Positions 1 to 12,391 of a stretch of 64,000 nucleotides of DNA are shown here, piece after piece. Below the pieces are notes generated by a model. It made no database searches. It was not told where the DNA came from and saw only the letters and a program-made list of their open reading frames with translations. Origin of the DNA: Microbacterium sp. B35-30 (lineage in GTDB: Bacteria > Actinomycetota > Actinomycetes > Actinomycetales > Microbacteriaceae); contig NZ_MWLQ01000011.1 of NCBI RefSeq assembly GCF_010634855.1, positions 372,001 through 436,000 on the forward strand, written 5' to 3'. Position 1 is the first letter of the stretch. Each line of letters opens with the position of its first letter. The position numbers were made by a program, and so were the translations under genes.

Positions 1-16
1 TCGGCGTCCGCTGAGC

Positions 17-1750
17 TCAGTCGGCCGGGGACGCGACAACCACCGCTGAGCGCGGCGGCAGCGTCACGAAGCCGTCGTCCGACGTGGCGGCGGCGTCGGT
101 CGACAGCAGCAGCCGCCGCGAGCCGTCCACGGGCAGACGTGCGAGGTCGGCCGAGAAGTTCACCAGGATCTCGGTGCCGCCACGCCGCATCCGGAACCAT
201 CGCGCGCCGTCGTCGGCGGTCGCGGTGAGCGCGTGGAAGTCCGGGTCGGTGAGTTCGCGGCGTGCGCGTCGCAGCGCGAGGAGATCGCGGTAGAGCCCCA
301 GGATGCGGGCGTGGGTGCCGGCATCCTTCTCGTCCCAGCGCAGCTTCGACCGCAGGAACGTCTCGGGATCCTGCGGGTCTGGCACGAGCGACTCGTCCCA
401 GCCCATCCGTGCGAACTCGGCCTTGCGCCCGCGCGCGGTCGCTGCGCCCAGCTCTGATTCGGGGTGCGACGTGAAGAACTGCCACGGCGTGGACGCCGCC
501 CACTCCTCGCCCATGAACAGCATCGGCGTGAACGGTGAGAGCACGGTCAGCACGGCGGCGATCGCGATGCCGCCCTCGTCGAGGGTCTGCGACAAGCGGT
601 CGCCCGCCGCCCGGTTGCCGATCTGATCGTGATCCTGCGAGAAGGTCACGAGCCGCCAGACGGGGATGCGCGGATCGATGGGATGCCCATGCGCGCGACC
701 GCGGAACGACGACCACGTCCCGTCGTGGAAGAAGCCGCGGGTGGAGGCCTTCGCGAGCGAGGCGAGCGAGGCGAAGTCGGCGTAGTACCCGGTGGTCTCC
801 CCCGTGAGCGCGACATGCAGAGCGTGGTGATAGTCGTCGTTCCACTGCGCGGTGAGCCCGTAGCCGCCGGCCTCACGCGCCGAGATGAGCCGGGCGTCGT
901 TGAGATCCGACTCCGCGATGAGGGTGAGCGGCCGGCCGAGGTGCGTGCTGAGCGCATCGACGGACTCCGCCAGCTCCTGCAGGATGTGCACCGGCCCGCT
1001 GTCCTTCAGCGCATGGACGGCATCGAGCCGCAGCCCGTCGACGTGGTAGTCGCGCAGCCACATCTGGGCGTTCTCGACGATGTAACGCCGCACTTCGGAC
1101 TCGTCGAGGTCCACCGAGGAGCCCCAGGCGTTCGAATCGGCGTCGCGGAGGTACGGTCCGAACTCGGGCAGGTAGTTTCCGCTCGGGCCGAGGTGGTTGT
1201 AGACGACGTCCTGGATCACGCCGAGCCCCACCGCATGACAGGCGTCGACGAAGCGCTGATACGCCGCCGGGCCGCCGTACGGCTCGTGCACGGCGTACCA
1301 GAGCACGCCGTCGTAGCCCCAGTTGTGGACGCCGTTGAAGGCGTTGACCGGCAGCAGCTCGACGAAGTCGATGCCGAGGTCGACCAGGTGCCCGAGGCGC
1401 CGGGCGGCGGCATCCAATGTTCCCTCGGGGGTGAAGGTGCCGATGTGAAGCTCGTAGACGACCCCGCCGGCGAGCTGCCGCCCCGTCCAAGAGGAGTCGG
1501 ACCACTCGTGGGCCGCGGCGTCGAAGACGGCGCTGAGTCCGTGCACCCCGCGCGGCTGACGCCGTGACCGCGGATCGGGTCGCGCGACGACGGCGTCGTC
1601 GATGACGAAGCCGTACTCCTCACCGCCGGCCAGCTCGAGCCGGCCGCGCCACCAGCCGCCGTCCTCGCGGGTCATCGGGGCGTCTTCGCCGCGCGCTGGT
1701 GCGCGCAGCGCGACCTTCGATGCCCGAGGCGCCCAGACCTCGGGGATCAC
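17..1750 (-). CDS. treZ: Malto-oligosyltrehalose trehalohydrolase TreZ (GH13)
   Basis: Hydrolyses the bond next to the terminal trehalosyl unit made by TreY and so releases free trehalose in the cytoplasm. The 577-aa length fits the family. After an N-terminal beta-sandwich region (to about residue 90), the GH13 barrel shows all four conserved regions: [24 protein letters not shown] (nucleophile D243), LIAESD (acid/base E280) and [10 protein letters not shown] (D375). The stretch [19 protein letters not shown] is typical of TreZ rather than of branching enzyme. The start is a GTG that shares a GTGA overlap with the treY stop, so the two are translationally coupled. It is the last gene of the glgX-treY-treZ operon; only 16 nt of window lie beyond its stop, so its terminator is not visible. 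Function is secure. Confidence 0.95.
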   Translation of the reverse strand: MIPEVWAPRASKVALRAPARGEDAPMTREDGGWWRGRLELAGGEEYGFVIDDAVVARPDPRSRRQPRGVHGLSAVFDAAAHEWSDSSWTGRQLAGGVVYELHIGTFTPEGTLDAAARRLGHLVDLGIDFVELLPVNAFNGVHNWGYDGVLWYAVHEPYGGPAAYQRFVDACHAVGLGVIQDVVYNHLGPSGNYLPEFGPYLRDADSNAWGSSVDLDESEVRRYIVENAQMWLRDYHVDGLRLDAVHALKDSGPVHILQELAESVDALSTHLGRPLTLIAESDLNDARLISAREAGGYGLTAQWNDDYHHALHVALTGETTGYYADFASLASLAKASTRGFFHDGTWSSFRGRAHGHPIDPRIPVWRLVTFSQDHDQIGNRAAGDRLSQTLDEGGIAIAAVLTVLSPFTPMLFMGEEWAASTPWQFFTSHPESELGAATARGRKAEFARMGWDESLVPDPQDPETFLRSKLRWDEKDAGTHARILGLYRDLLALRRARRELTDPDFHALTATADDGARWFRMRRGGTEILVNFSADLARLPVDGSRRLLLSTDAAATSDDGFVTLPPRSAVVVASPAD

Positions 1751-4092
1751 GACGGCTCACCCGCGACGAGCAGCGCGACCGGATAGACGTCGAGCAGCTC
1801 CGCCAGCGCGATGTGACCGGTGAACTCCCGACCGGTGAGGACGTCGACGGTCGGCCCCTCGTGGCGCAGCAGGGTCGTGTCGCCCCACGGCGATCCGGTG
1901 AGCTCGCCTCGCCGCGCCAGTGCGACGGGGAGGCGCGTCGCCACCGCCACGGCGCCGCCGCGATCGACCGCGATCGCGTGCTCCGCCGCCGCTCCGACCA
2001 CCGTCATGGGCGTGTAGCGCGTGAACAGCTCGGGGCGATCGCGACGGAGCCGCAGCGCGCGCGACGTCATGAGCAGCTTCGCGGCGCCGGTCCGATCGAC
2101 GATCGGGTGCTCGCCGGCGTCGATCCGCTCGAGCAGACGCCGCCGCTCCTCGAAGTCGACGGGACGGCGATTGTCGGGATCGACCAGGCTCTGCTCCCAC
2201 AGCTCGCTCCCCTGGTACACGTCGGGAACGCCGGGCCCGGTCAGCTGCAGCAGCTTCGCCGCCAGGGCATTCGACCATCCGGCGCCCTCGATCTCCGCGA
2301 CGAACGACTCGAGCCGCGCCGCCACCGCGGGATCGTCGAAGGCCGCGTCCACCGCCGCGTGCAAGCGACGCTCGAACGCCGCATCCGGCTCCAGCCAGGT
2401 CGTCGCCTCGCCCGCCTCGCGGGCGGCCTTCTCGGCATACGCATGCAGGCGCTCGCGAGACGCGGGCCACGCACCGACGAGGGCCTGCCAGAGCAGGGCG
2501 TCGAAGGGTCCGTGGCCGGTGGAGGCGGCATCCGTCAGCTCGTACAGCACCTCGCCCCATCGCTCGGGGATCTCGGACAGCACCGCCAGCCGGGCCCGCA
2601 CGTCTTCGCCTCGCTTCGTGTCGTGGGTAGACAGCGTGGTCATGGCGTGCGGCCAGGCCGCGTGCCGCGCGGCCTGGGCGGCGTGGAACCCGTCGACCGA
2701 GAGTGCGAACACCGACGGATCGGCGCCCACCTCGGTGAGCGTGCCCAGCCGCGTCGCCCGGTAGAAGGCGGTGTCCTCGACGCCCTTCGCCATCACCATG
2801 CCGCTCGTCTGCTGGAAGCGGAGGGCGGCGGGATGCCCGGGGTCGGCGAGTGCGGTCAGCACACCGTCGAGCGCTCCCCCGAGGTCGGGACGGTGGGCGC
2901 GGACCTCAGCCGCCGCGCGGTCGAGGTGCTCACGTCCGGCAGGCAGATAGGACCGGTACACCGGGAAGCGCGCGAGCAGCTCGACGACCGCGTCCTCGGT
3001 CGCGGCGTCGTCGGGCGCGCCGAGGTCGCGGGTGAGCCGGCGCACCTCCGAGCGCAGGATCCCCTCACCGATCGCTCGTTTCGTGCCCGCGATGACCTCG
3101 GGCCACGGCCGCGTCGAGGGAAGGCCGGAGCGTTCGCGCAGCCGGGCATCGAGCACGTCGAGCTCCGCCCCGCCATCGGGATCGATCAGCACGCGGTCGA
3201 TGGCGGCCAGAACCTCGTAGCCGGTCGTGCCGTCGGCCGCGAAGAACTGGGGCAGGTTCTCACCGTGCTCGAGGATCTTCTCGACCACGACGTACGCGCT
3301 CCCGGTCAGCGCATCCAGGCGCTCGAGGTACTCCACCGGAGCCTGCAGTCCGTCGGGGTGATCCACCCGCAGGCCGTCCACGATGCCGTCGGCGAACCAG
3401 CGGCCGATCTCGCCGTGGCTCGCCTCGAACACCACCGGGTCTTCCACGCGCACGGCCGCGAGACTCGAGACGCCGAAGAACCGGCGGTAGTTCAGGTCGT
3501 ACGCCTCCCGCCGCCACGACATCAGCTCGTAGTGCTGCCGCGCATGCACGGCGAGGACATCCTCGTGCTCCGACGGTGCGCTCCCGGGCGCGAGCGGGAA
3601 CCGGTGCTCGTAATACCGGAGTTCACCACTGTCGACGCGCAGTGCGCCGGTCGTCGCCGCCTGCTCGATGTCTTCGCCGAGGACCGGCAACCGTACCTTG
3701 CCGCCGCCGAAGTCCCAGTCGATGTCGAACGCCGCAGCCCAGCGGGAACCCCGCCCATGGGTCAGCAGATCCCACCACCACGGGTTCTCGTCGGCGCGTG
3801 CGACACCGACGTGGTTCGGGACGATATCGACCAGGATGCCGAGCCCTGCGTCGTGGAAGCCACGGGAGGCGCGCTCGAGCGCCGCCTTACCGCCACGAGC
3901 CGGGTCCACAGAGGTCGGATCCACGACGTCGTAGCCGTGGTCGGAGCCCGCGGCCGCGGTCAAGAGGGGCGAGAGATACACCCAGTCCACCCCGAGGGAG
4001 CTCAGGTAGCCGCGCAGCGCGACGGCGTCGTCGAGGGTGAAGGACGGGCGGATCTGCAGACGGTACGTGGAGGCGGGACGCGTGCCGGGCAT
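1747..4092 (-). CDS. treY: Malto-oligosyltrehalose synthase TreY (GH13)
   Basis: Isomerises the reducing-end alpha-1,4 bond of a maltooligosaccharide to an alpha-1,1 bond, making maltooligosyl trehalose for TreZ. The protein begins with the typical [13 protein letters not shown] stretch and [18 protein letters not shown]13 regions are visible: [20 protein letters not shown] (D244), VVVEKIL (E271) and [15 protein letters not shown] (D491). The motif [10 protein letters not shown] is a TreY hallmark. The ATG at 4092 follows an AGGGGG Shine-Dalgarno, and only 12 nt separate it from the glgX stop. Length (781 aa) is normal for actinobacterial TreY. The C-terminus overlaps the treZ start by 4 nt. 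Confidence 0.95.
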   Translation of the reverse strand: MPGTRPASTYRLQIRPSFTLDDAVALRGYLSSLGVDWVYLSPLLTAAAGSDHGYDVVDPTSVDPARGGKAALERASRGFHDAGLGILVDIVPNHVGVARADENPWWWDLLTHGRGSRWAAAFDIDWDFGGGKVRLPVLGEDIEQAATTGALRVDSGELRYYEHRFPLAPGSAPSEHEDVLAVHARQHYELMSWRREAYDLNYRRFFGVSSLAAVRVEDPVVFEASHGEIGRWFADGIVDGLRVDHPDGLQAPVEYLERLDALTGSAYVVVEKILEHGENLPQFFAADGTTGYEVLAAIDRVLIDPDGGAELDVLDARLRERSGLPSTRPWPEVIAGTKRAIGEGILRSEVRRLTRDLGAPDDAATEDAVVELLARFPVYRSYLPAGREHLDRAAAEVRAHRPDLGGALDGVLTALADPGHPAALRFQQTSGMVMAKGVEDTAFYRATRLGTLTEVGADPSVFALSVDGFHAAQAARHAAWPHAMTTLSTHDTKRGEDVRARLAVLSEIPERWGEVLYELTDAASTGHGPFDALLWQALVGAWPASRERLHAYAEKAAREAGEATTWLEPDAAFERRLHAAVDAAFDDPAVAARLESFVAEIEGAGWSNALAAKLLQLTGPGVPDVYQGSELWEQSLVDPDNRRPVDFEERRRLLERIDAGEHPIVDRTGAAKLLMTSRALRLRRDRPELFTRYTPMTVVGAAAEHAIAVDRGGAVAVATRLPVALARRGELTGSPWGDTTLLRHEGPTVDVLTGREFTGHIALAELLDVYPVALLVAGEPS

Positions 4093-4104
4093 GCCTGTTC
4101 CCCC

Positions 4105-6318
<2,214 letters not shown>

Positions 6319-6467
6319 GCGACCTCCATTCGGCGGGGCCTTCACCCTAGCGGGCGTGAGCGAACGGCGGCGCGGGGTGGCGCTTGCCGCACCGGGACGA
6401 TATGCGCTCGGCTCCCCCGGTTCTCACACCGCGGCGCGGGGGCCTGTGAGAGAAAAGTTCGCTCGGG

Positions 6468-6511
6468 GTAACGGCGGGTGGTCGGGGGGTGAAACACCAC
6501 GCTCGTAGCGT
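6468..6511 (+). promoter_or_regulatory. nirB promoter with GlnR-like half-sites
   Basis: GTAAC (6468-6472) lies 18 nt before GAAAC (6491-6495), and TAGCGT (6506-6511), a plausible -10 hexamer, follows after 10 nt. The narK promoter has the same three elements at exactly the same spacings. No -35 hexamer is evident, which fits activator dependence. GTAAC and GAAAC resemble GlnR half-sites of actinobacteria. The half-sites are 23 nt apart start to start, not an exact multiple of the usual 11-nt repeat, so the regulator is an inference. Confidence 0.55.
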
Positions 6512-6547
6512 CGCCGTCACCGAGACCTTCCCCCCTGAGGAGGAGCC

Positions 6548-9205
6548 ATGGCCCACCGGGACCCCGTCGACAGCCGGAAACATGACGCTGACGCTGCCGC
6601 AACATCAGCCGCGTACGGTGACGACATGAGCGAGATGCCCGCCCTCGGCACCCATGTGGTGGTCGTCGGCGCGGGCATGGTCGCGCATCGTTTCGTCGAG
6701 AGCCTGCTGAGCCGGGCCGGCGAGCAGTGGCGCATCACGCTGATAGGCGAGGAAGAGCGTCACCCCTATGACCGCGTGGGGTTGACCGGATTCTTCGCCG
6801 GAGCATCCGCCGAGGATCTCGAGCTCGAGCGCGCGATCCTCGAAGACAGCCGCGTGCGATTCGTGCGAGGCGACGCCGTCACCCGTATCGATCGCTCGGC
6901 GCGCCGCGTGACGATGCGCAGCGGCACGAGCGCCGCGTATGACCGGCTCGTCCTCGCGACCGGCTCCTATGCCGCCCGCCTCGCCGTGGACGGCTTCGGC
7001 CTCGAAGGCTGCTTCGTCTACCGCACCCTGGACGACGTCGAGAAGCTCGAGGAGTTCGTGCAGCGACGTTCGGCCGAGCTCGGTCGCCCGCTCGTCGGCA
7101 CGGTGATCGGCGGTGGCCTGCTCGGCCTCGAGGCAGCGGGCGCGCTCCAGGGGCTCGACGTCGCCTGCACGGTGGTGCAGTCCTCCGACCGGCTGATGTC
7201 GGCGCAGCTGGATCTTCCGGCGGGCAACGCGCTGCGGCGCCTCATCGAGTCCCGCGGCATCGCGGTCAAGACCGAGACGGTCACCACGCGCCTGGACCCT
7301 GATCGATCGGGGCAGGTGACCGGCCTCGAGTTCCGCGACGGCTCTTATGAACGGACCGACGTGGTGGTCTTCACGGTGGGCGTGCGGCCGCGCGACGAGC
7401 TCGCCCGCGCGGCGGGCCTGGATGTGCACGACCGCGGCGGCGTGCTGATCGACGGCGGCTGCCAGACCTCCGACCCACGGGTGCTCGCGATCGGCGAGGT
7501 CGCCAACTTCGACGGGATGTGCGTGGGCCTGGTGGCCCCCGGCTACGCGATGGCGGAGGTCGCCGCGACGCGGCTGCTCGGCGGCGAGGCAACCTTCCCC
7601 GGGTACGACCTGTCGACGAAGCTCAAGCTCTCCGGGGTCGACGTGGCGAGCTTCGGCGATGCCTTCGCCGAGACCCCGGGCGCGCTCGACGTCACGTACG
7701 CCGACCCGGTGGCCGGCGTCTACAAGAAGCTCGTGCTGTCGGACGACGCGAAGACCCTGCTCGGCGGCATCCTCGTCGGCGACGCCTCGGCCTACGGCTC
7801 GCTGCGTCCCCTCGTCGGCGGCGCGCTCGGCGGCGACCCGGCAGCGTACCTCATGCCCGAGGGCGGCGTCGCGGCCCCGACCGGTGATCTGCCCGACGAG
7901 GCGCTGGTGTGCTCGTGCAACAGCGTCACCGCCGGGCGGATCCGCGGTGCTGTCCATGACGAGGGCTGCACCGATGTCGCCGGCATCAAGGCGTGCACCA
8001 AGGCGGGAGCCGCCTGCGGCTCGTGCGTGATGATGATCAAGAAGATCGTCGGCACCGAGCTCGCCAAGACCGGCGCGGCGCTCAGCAACGCCATCTGCGA
8101 GCACTTCGATCTGTCGCGCCGCCAGCTGTTCGACGCGGTCCGCGTGTCGGGGCTGACCACCTTCAGCGCCGTGATCGAGCGGTTCGGCACCGGCCGCGGC
8201 TGCGACATCTGCAAGCCCGCGCTGGCGAGCATCCTCTCGACGCTGGTGCGCGGACACGTCCTCGACGGCGAGAACGCGACACTGCAGGACACCAACGACC
8301 ACGTGATGGCCAACTTGCAGAAGGACGGCAGCTACTCGGTGGTCCCCCGCATCCCGGGTGGAGAGATCACGCCCGAGGGACTCGTCGTGATCGGCAAGGT
8401 GGCGCAGGACTTCGGGCTGTACACCAAGATCACCGGCGGGCAGCGGATCGACATGTTCGGCGCGCGCCTCGAGCAGCTGCCCGACATCTGGCAGCGCTTG
8501 GTCGAGGCGGGCTTCGAGTCCGGGCACGCCTACGGCAAGTCGCTGCGCACCGTGAAGTCGTGCGTCGGATCCACGTGGTGCCGGTACGGCGTGCAGGACT
8601 CCGTCGGCATGGCCGTGCAGCTCGAGCTGCGCTACCGGGGACTGCGTTCCCCGCACAAGATCAAGCTCGGCGTCTCGGGCTGTGCCCGCGAGTGCGCCGA
8701 GGCGCGCGGCAAGGATGTCGGAGTCATCGCGACCGAGGCGGGCTGGAACATGTACGTCGGTGGCAACGGCGGCTTCACGCCCCGCCACGCGGTGCTGCTG
8801 GCCGAGGGGCTCAGCGACGAAGAGCTGCTCACCGCGATCGACCGCTTCCTGATGTACTACATCTTCACCGCCGACCGCCTGCAGCGGACGGCGCCCTGGT
8901 TCGAGGACCTCGAGGGCGGCATCGAGGGCCTCCGAGCCGTGATCTTCGACGACAGTCTGGGCATCTGCGCCGACCTCGATGCCGCCATGGCCGCGCACGT
9001 GGACTCCTACGAGGACGAGTGGAAGGCCACGCTCGAGGATCCCGAGAAGCTGCGTCGCTTCGCGTCCTTCGTGAACGCGCCGACCACCCCCGACCCCTCG
9101 CTCGCCTACACGGCAGAGCGCGGACAGCCCCGACCCGCGACCGAGGATGAGCGCACCGATTCGCGCGTGCTCATCGCCGGAACGACCCTGGAGGTGCGCC
9201 GATGA
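6548..9205 (+). CDS. nirB: Assimilatory nitrite reductase [NAD(P)H] large subunit
   Basis: Reduces nitrite to ammonium with six electrons from NAD(P)H, using FAD, Fe-S clusters and siroheme, in the cytoplasm. Domains in order: FAD/NAD(P)H oxidoreductase (about residues 34-345, HVVVVGAGMVAHRF and a second nucleotide fold GTVIGGGLLGLEAAG), a BFD-type [2Fe-2S] domain with C455, C457, C490 and C493, a second Cys pair C552/C555, the ferredoxin-like half-domain, and the siroheme/[4Fe-4S] domain with CX5C (C672, C678) and CX3C (C712, C716). The ATG at 6548 has a GAGGAGG Shine-Dalgarno; an internal ATG at 6626 lacks one, so the protein keeps a non-conserved leader of about 33 residues. First gene of nirB-nirD-cobA-hemD. 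Confidence 0.95.
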   Translation: MAHRDPVDSRKHDADAAATSAAYGDDMSEMPALGTHVVVVGAGMVAHRFVESLLSRAGEQWRITLIGEEERHPYDRVGLTGFFAGASAEDLELERAILEDSRVRFVRGDAVTRIDRSARRVTMRSGTSAAYDRLVLATGSYAARLAVDGFGLEGCFVYRTLDDVEKLEEFVQRRSAELGRPLVGTVIGGGLLGLEAAGALQGLDVACTVVQSSDRLMSAQLDLPAGNALRRLIESRGIAVKTETVTTRLDPDRSGQVTGLEFRDGSYERTDVVVFTVGVRPRDELARAAGLDVHDRGGVLIDGGCQTSDPRVLAIGEVANFDGMCVGLVAPGYAMAEVAATRLLGGEATFPGYDLSTKLKLSGVDVASFGDAFAETPGALDVTYADPVAGVYKKLVLSDDAKTLLGGILVGDASAYGSLRPLVGGALGGDPAAYLMPEGGVAAPTGDLPDEALVCSCNSVTAGRIRGAVHDEGCTDVAGIKACTKAGAACGSCVMMIKKIVGTELAKTGAALSNAICEHFDLSRRQLFDAVRVSGLTTFSAVIERFGTGRGCDICKPALASILSTLVRGHVLDGENATLQDTNDHVMANLQKDGSYSVVPRIPGGEITPEGLVVIGKVAQDFGLYTKITGGQRIDMFGARLEQLPDIWQRLVEAGFESGHAYGKSLRTVKSCVGSTWCRYGVQDSVGMAVQLELRYRGLRSPHKIKLGVSGCARECAEARGKDVGVIATEAGWNMYVGGNGGFTPRHAVLLAEGLSDEELLTAIDRFLMYYIFTADRLQRTAPWFEDLEGGIEGLRAVIFDDSLGICADLDAAMAAHVDSYEDEWKATLEDPEKLRRFASFVNAPTTPDPSLAYTAERGQPRPATEDERTDSRVLIAGTTLEVRR

Positions 9206-9600
9206 CCCTCGTCGACCCGCAGACGGCCGAGTACACCGCTCCCGACGGCTGGGTGCGTGTGTGCGACCTCGACGACCTCGAGGTGGAGCGCGGCCGGGCC
9301 GCCCTCTTGGGCGGCACCCAGATCGCCTTGTTCCTGCTCCACGGACCGGACGGGTCGGGCGGCCGCGTACACGCGGTCTCGAACCTCGACCCCTACAGTC
9401 ACGCCCACGTCATCTCGCGCGGCATCGTCGGAACACGGCAGGACGTCCCGACGGTGGCGTCCCCCATGTACAAGCAGGTCTTCGATCTGCGGACGGGCGT
9501 GTGCCTCGACACGCAGGGCAAGGAACCCCTGAGCCTGCACGTCTGGCCCGTCGCGGTGGACGACGGACACGTGCTGGTCCGCTGGGAGGGAGAGGGATGA
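9202..9600 (+). CDS. nirD: Nitrite reductase [NAD(P)H] small subunit
   Basis: Small partner subunit of NirB. The 132-aa protein has the Rieske-like beta fold of the NirD family (WVRVCDLDDLEVERG, LDPYSHAHVISRGIVG, SPMYKQVFDLRTGVC, LHVWPVAVDDGHVLVR), but the paired Cys/His cluster ligands of true Rieske proteins are absent, as is normal for NirD. It overlaps nirB by ATGA and is overlapped by cobA in the same way, indicating tight translational coupling. Confidence 0.93.
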   Translation: MTLVDPQTAEYTAPDGWVRVCDLDDLEVERGRAALLGGTQIALFLLHGPDGSGGRVHAVSNLDPYSHAHVISRGIVGTRQDVPTVASPMYKQVFDLRTGVCLDTQGKEPLSLHVWPVAVDDGHVLVRWEGEG

Positions 9601-10370
9601 CCGGGCGGGAGAAGAACACGGTCGGCCGCGTCGACCTGATCGGCGGCGGTCCGGGTCCGATCGACCTGCTCACCCTGCGGGCGTGGCGTCTGCTGCAGCG
9701 CGCTGAGGTCGTCGTGATGGACCGGCTGGGTCCGACCGACATCCGCGACCACGTGGGGCCTGGCGTCGAGGTCATCGACGTCGGCAAGCACCCCGGGCAC
9801 CATCCCGTGCCGCAGGAGGCGATCAACGACCTCCTCGTCGCCCGCGCCCTGGACGGCAAGCGTGTGGTGCGCCTCAAAGGCGGCGATCCGTTCGTCTTCG
9901 GCCGCGGCGGCGAAGAGGTCGCCGCCTGTCTGGCTGCGGGCATCCCCGTCGACGTGGTGCCCGGCATCTCGAGCGCCATCGCGGTGCCGCAGGCTGCCGG
10001 CATCCCGGTCACCCATCGCGGTGTCGCAGGCGCCGTCCACATCGTCAACGGTCCATCCGAGGTCACCGACGCCACGCTCGCCGCGCTCCGCGACGACAGC
10101 GTGACCACCGTGATCCTGATGGGCGTCGGCGCACTGCCGCGCATCGTCTCCGACGCACTGCACGCCGGCGTACCGGCCGACCGCCCGGTCGCGATCGTCG
10201 AGCGCGGACACCATCGCGATCAGCGGACGACGCGCAGTACGCTGGGCACGGTGGTGGTGGATGCCGGCCGTGCCGGTGTCCGGAACCCCGCCGTCATCGT
10301 CGTGGGCGACGTCGCCCGTGCCGGGCTGCTGCAGCCCGAACACCAGCTGGCAGGTGACACCGTCCTTTGA
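9597..10370 (+). CDS. cobA: Uroporphyrinogen-III C-methyltransferase (SUMT)
   Basis: Adds two methyl groups from S-adenosylmethionine to uroporphyrinogen III, giving precorrin-2, the precursor of the siroheme needed by NirB. SUMT motifs are plain: LIGGGPGPIDLLTLRAWRLL at the start, VVRLKGGDPFVFGRGGEE (about residues 90-107) and VDVVPGISSAIAVPQAAGIP. The frame is open far upstream inside nirD, but the ATG at 9597 forms an ATGA overlap with the nirD stop and begins a normal 257-aa SUMT. No dehydrogenase/ferrochelatase domain is fused, so the rest of siroheme synthesis must be encoded elsewhere. Confidence 0.93.
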   Translation: MTGREKNTVGRVDLIGGGPGPIDLLTLRAWRLLQRAEVVVMDRLGPTDIRDHVGPGVEVIDVGKHPGHHPVPQEAINDLLVARALDGKRVVRLKGGDPFVFGRGGEEVAACLAAGIPVDVVPGISSAIAVPQAAGIPVTHRGVAGAVHIVNGPSEVTDATLAALRDDSVTTVILMGVGALPRIVSDALHAGVPADRPVAIVERGHHRDQRTTRSTLGTVVVDAGRAGVRNPAVIVVGDVARAGLLQPEHQLAGDTVL

Positions 10371-11503
10371 GCTCCACCACCCGTCCCGCCCTCTCGGCCG
10401 CACTCGAAGGCTGCACGATCGTCATCGCCGTCGACCGTCGGTCGTCGGAGCTCGCCGCTGCCCTCGAACGCCACGGCGCGCAGGTCCGTCACGCGCCGGC
10501 GCTGACGATCGTCCCCCACATCGACGACGACGCCCTGATCGCTGCGACGCGAGAGCTCATCGCGCGTCAGCCCGACGTGGTGGTCGCGACGACCGGCGTC
10601 GGATTCCGGGGCTGGATGGAGGCGGCCGACGAGGCTGGCCTGCTGGACGACCTGCACGCGGCGCTCACGCGCGCGCAGATCGTCGCTCGCGGCCCCAAGG
10701 CCCGTGGCGCGATCCAGCAGGCGGGACTCACGGCCGACTGGGTCGCGGAGTCCGAGACATCCGTCGAGCTCGGCGAGTTCCTCCTCGCCGAGGGAGTCGC
10801 CGGCAGGCGCGTCGCCGTGCAGCACCACGGCTCCGGAGCCGACGGGCTCGACGAGCTGTTCACGCGTGCCGGCGCTGACGTGGTGAGCCTCACCGTGTAT
10901 CGCTGGGGCCCGCCGCCGGATCCCGCGGCCGTCTCCCGCTCGGTCATCGCATCTGCGGCCGGCGAGGTCGACGCCGTGCTGTTCACCTCCGCACCCGGCG
11001 CCGCCGAATGGGTCACCGCGGCTCGCCACGAAGGCGCGCTCGAGGCGATCGTCGAGCGCGAGACCGAGCGACGCGTGCTCATGGCCGCGGTCGGTCCGAT
11101 CACGGCAGGTCCGCTGCAGGAGGCGGGGCTGCACCCGCTGATCGCCGAGCGCGGACGCCTCGGCTCTCTCGTCCGGGCGGTGGTGACGCACTTCGGCGGC
11201 GGGGGCGCGGCATCCCTCCCGACATCCGCGGGCCGGCTCGAGCTGCGCAGCGGCGGGATCGTGCTGGACGGTCGCCACATCGCGCTCTCACGAAGCGCCA
11301 CCGACATCGTCACGACCCTGTTCGACGCACAGGGCGGCGTCGTCTCACGGCCGCGTCTGCAGGCGGCGCTCCCCCGGTCCGGAGAGAACACCCACGCGGT
11401 CGAGATGGCCGTCGCACGCCTGCGTGAAGCACTGGGGGTCCCCGACCTCGTGAAGACGGTCGTCAAGCGGGGCTACCGGCTCAACGTGGTCGACCCCGTC
11501 TGA
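10367..11503 (+). CDS. hemD: Uroporphyrinogen-III synthase fused to a winged-helix DNA-binding domain
   Basis: Residues 1 to about 265 form a HemD-type uroporphyrinogen-III synthase (GCTIVIAVDRRSSELAAALE, VVVATTGVGFRGWMEAADEA, VDAVLFTSAPGAAEWV), which would cyclise hydroxymethylbilane and so feed cobA. Residues about 285-378 are an OmpR/PhoB-type winged helix (GIVLDGRHIALSRSATDIV, GGVVSRPRLQAALP, VEMAVARLREALG, KTVVKRGYRLNVV). There is no receiver domain. Such fusions are known near nir genes in actinobacteria. The start is a TTG overlapping the cobA stop (TTGA). Whether both halves are active cannot be told from sequence; regulation of the nitrate genes is an attractive inference. Confidence 0.85.
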   Translation: MSSTTRPALSAALEGCTIVIAVDRRSSELAAALERHGAQVRHAPALTIVPHIDDDALIAATRELIARQPDVVVATTGVGFRGWMEAADEAGLLDDLHAALTRAQIVARGPKARGAIQQAGLTADWVAESETSVELGEFLLAEGVAGRRVAVQHHGSGADGLDELFTRAGADVVSLTVYRWGPPPDPAAVSRSVIASAAGEVDAVLFTSAPGAAEWVTAARHEGALEAIVERETERRVLMAAVGPITAGPLQEAGLHPLIAERGRLGSLVRAVVTHFGGGGAASLPTSAGRLELRSGGIVLDGRHIALSRSATDIVTTLFDAQGGVVSRPRLQAALPRSGENTHAVEMAVARLREALGVPDLVKTVVKRGYRLNVVDPV

Positions 11504-11509
11504 ACCGCG

Positions 11510-12211
11510 TCAGGGCGCGGACTCGGGTTCGGGCTCCCGCAGCAGGTCGGGACGGTGCGCCCGGGTGCGCTCCAGGCTCTGCTCGCGCCGCCACGCGGCG
11601 ATCGCCCCGTGGTTGCCGCTGAGCAGGACCGGAGGCACCTCCAGGCCGCGCCATTCGGAGGGCTTGGTATAGCTCGGGTACTCGAGCATGCCCAGCTCGT
11701 GCGACTCCTCCACGAGACTCTCCGGGTTTCCGACGACGCCGGGGATGAGGCGGGACACCGCTTCGATGACCGCCATCGCAGCCACCTCGCCGCCGTTGAG
11801 CACGTAGTCCCCCAAGCTGACGAGCCGCACCCGGCCGCGCGCGGCGTAGTGGTCGACGACCCGCTGGTCGATGCCCTCGTAGCGTCCGCACGCGAACACG
11901 AGGTGCTTCTCCTCGGCCAGCTCCCGCGCCATCGGCTGCGAGAACAGCTCCCCGGCGGGCGAAGGCACCAGCAGCACGGCGTCGTCGCTCAACAGCGCGT
12001 CGAGCGCCTCGCCCCAGGGCTCCGGCTTCATGACCATCCCGGCGCCGCCGCCGTACGGGGTGTCGTCGACGGTGCGGTGACGGTCGTGCGTCCAGTCGCG
12101 GAGGTCGTGGACGTGCATGTCGAGGATGCCGCGGTCACGGGCCTTGCCGATCAGCGAGACGCCGAGCACGTCGAAGAACGTCGGAAAGATCGTGACGATG
12201 TCGACGCGCAT
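11510..12211 (-). CDS. trmD: tRNA (guanine37-N1)-methyltransferase
   Basis: Methylates G37 of tRNAs reading CNN/CGG codons to prevent +1 frameshifting. The SPOUT family motifs are complete: [19 protein letters not shown] at the N-terminus, [17 protein letters not shown], and the trefoil-knot segment [19 protein letters not shown]. Length (233 aa) is usual. It converges with hemD with only 6 nt between the stops and diverges from narK across about 180 nt. In related genomes it usually follows rimM directly; here about 6 kb of nitrate genes separate the two. Confidence 0.96.
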   Translation of the reverse strand: MRVDIVTIFPTFFDVLGVSLIGKARDRGILDMHVHDLRDWTHDRHRTVDDTPYGGGAGMVMKPEPWGEALDALLSDDAVLLVPSPAGELFSQPMARELAEEKHLVFACGRYEGIDQRVVDHYAARGRVRLVSLGDYVLNGGEVAAMAVIEAVSRLIPGVVGNPESLVEESHELGMLEYPSYTKPSEWRGLEVPPVLLSGNHGAIAAWRREQSLERTRAHRPDLLREPEPESAP

Positions 12212-12303
12212 GCCTCCGAGTCTAGGAGCCCCCCGTGTTTCCGATGTGTGTCGGTACGTCCACCATGGCGGCCGGGAGCCGGTGACGCAGAAGTGATCGA
12301 GAA

Positions 12304-12347
12304 GTAACCGCGCGGGCTGCCGGGCCGAAACACCGTGTTCCTAGCGT
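12304..12347 (+). promoter_or_regulatory. narK promoter with GlnR-like half-sites
   Basis: GTAAC (12304-12308), 18 nt, GAAAC (12327-12331), 10 nt, then TAGCGT (12342-12347). The layout is the same as upstream of nirB, and the similarity continues as AAACACC right after the second half-site. It lies in the trmD-narK divergent intergenic region, about 45 nt before the narK start. Co-regulation with nirB is strongly suggested; the identity of the activator (GlnR is the obvious candidate) is inferred. Confidence 0.55.
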
Positions 12348-12391
12348 GGAGACACACTCACTCACGTGTCTGCTCACCTCAGGGAGGCGCC

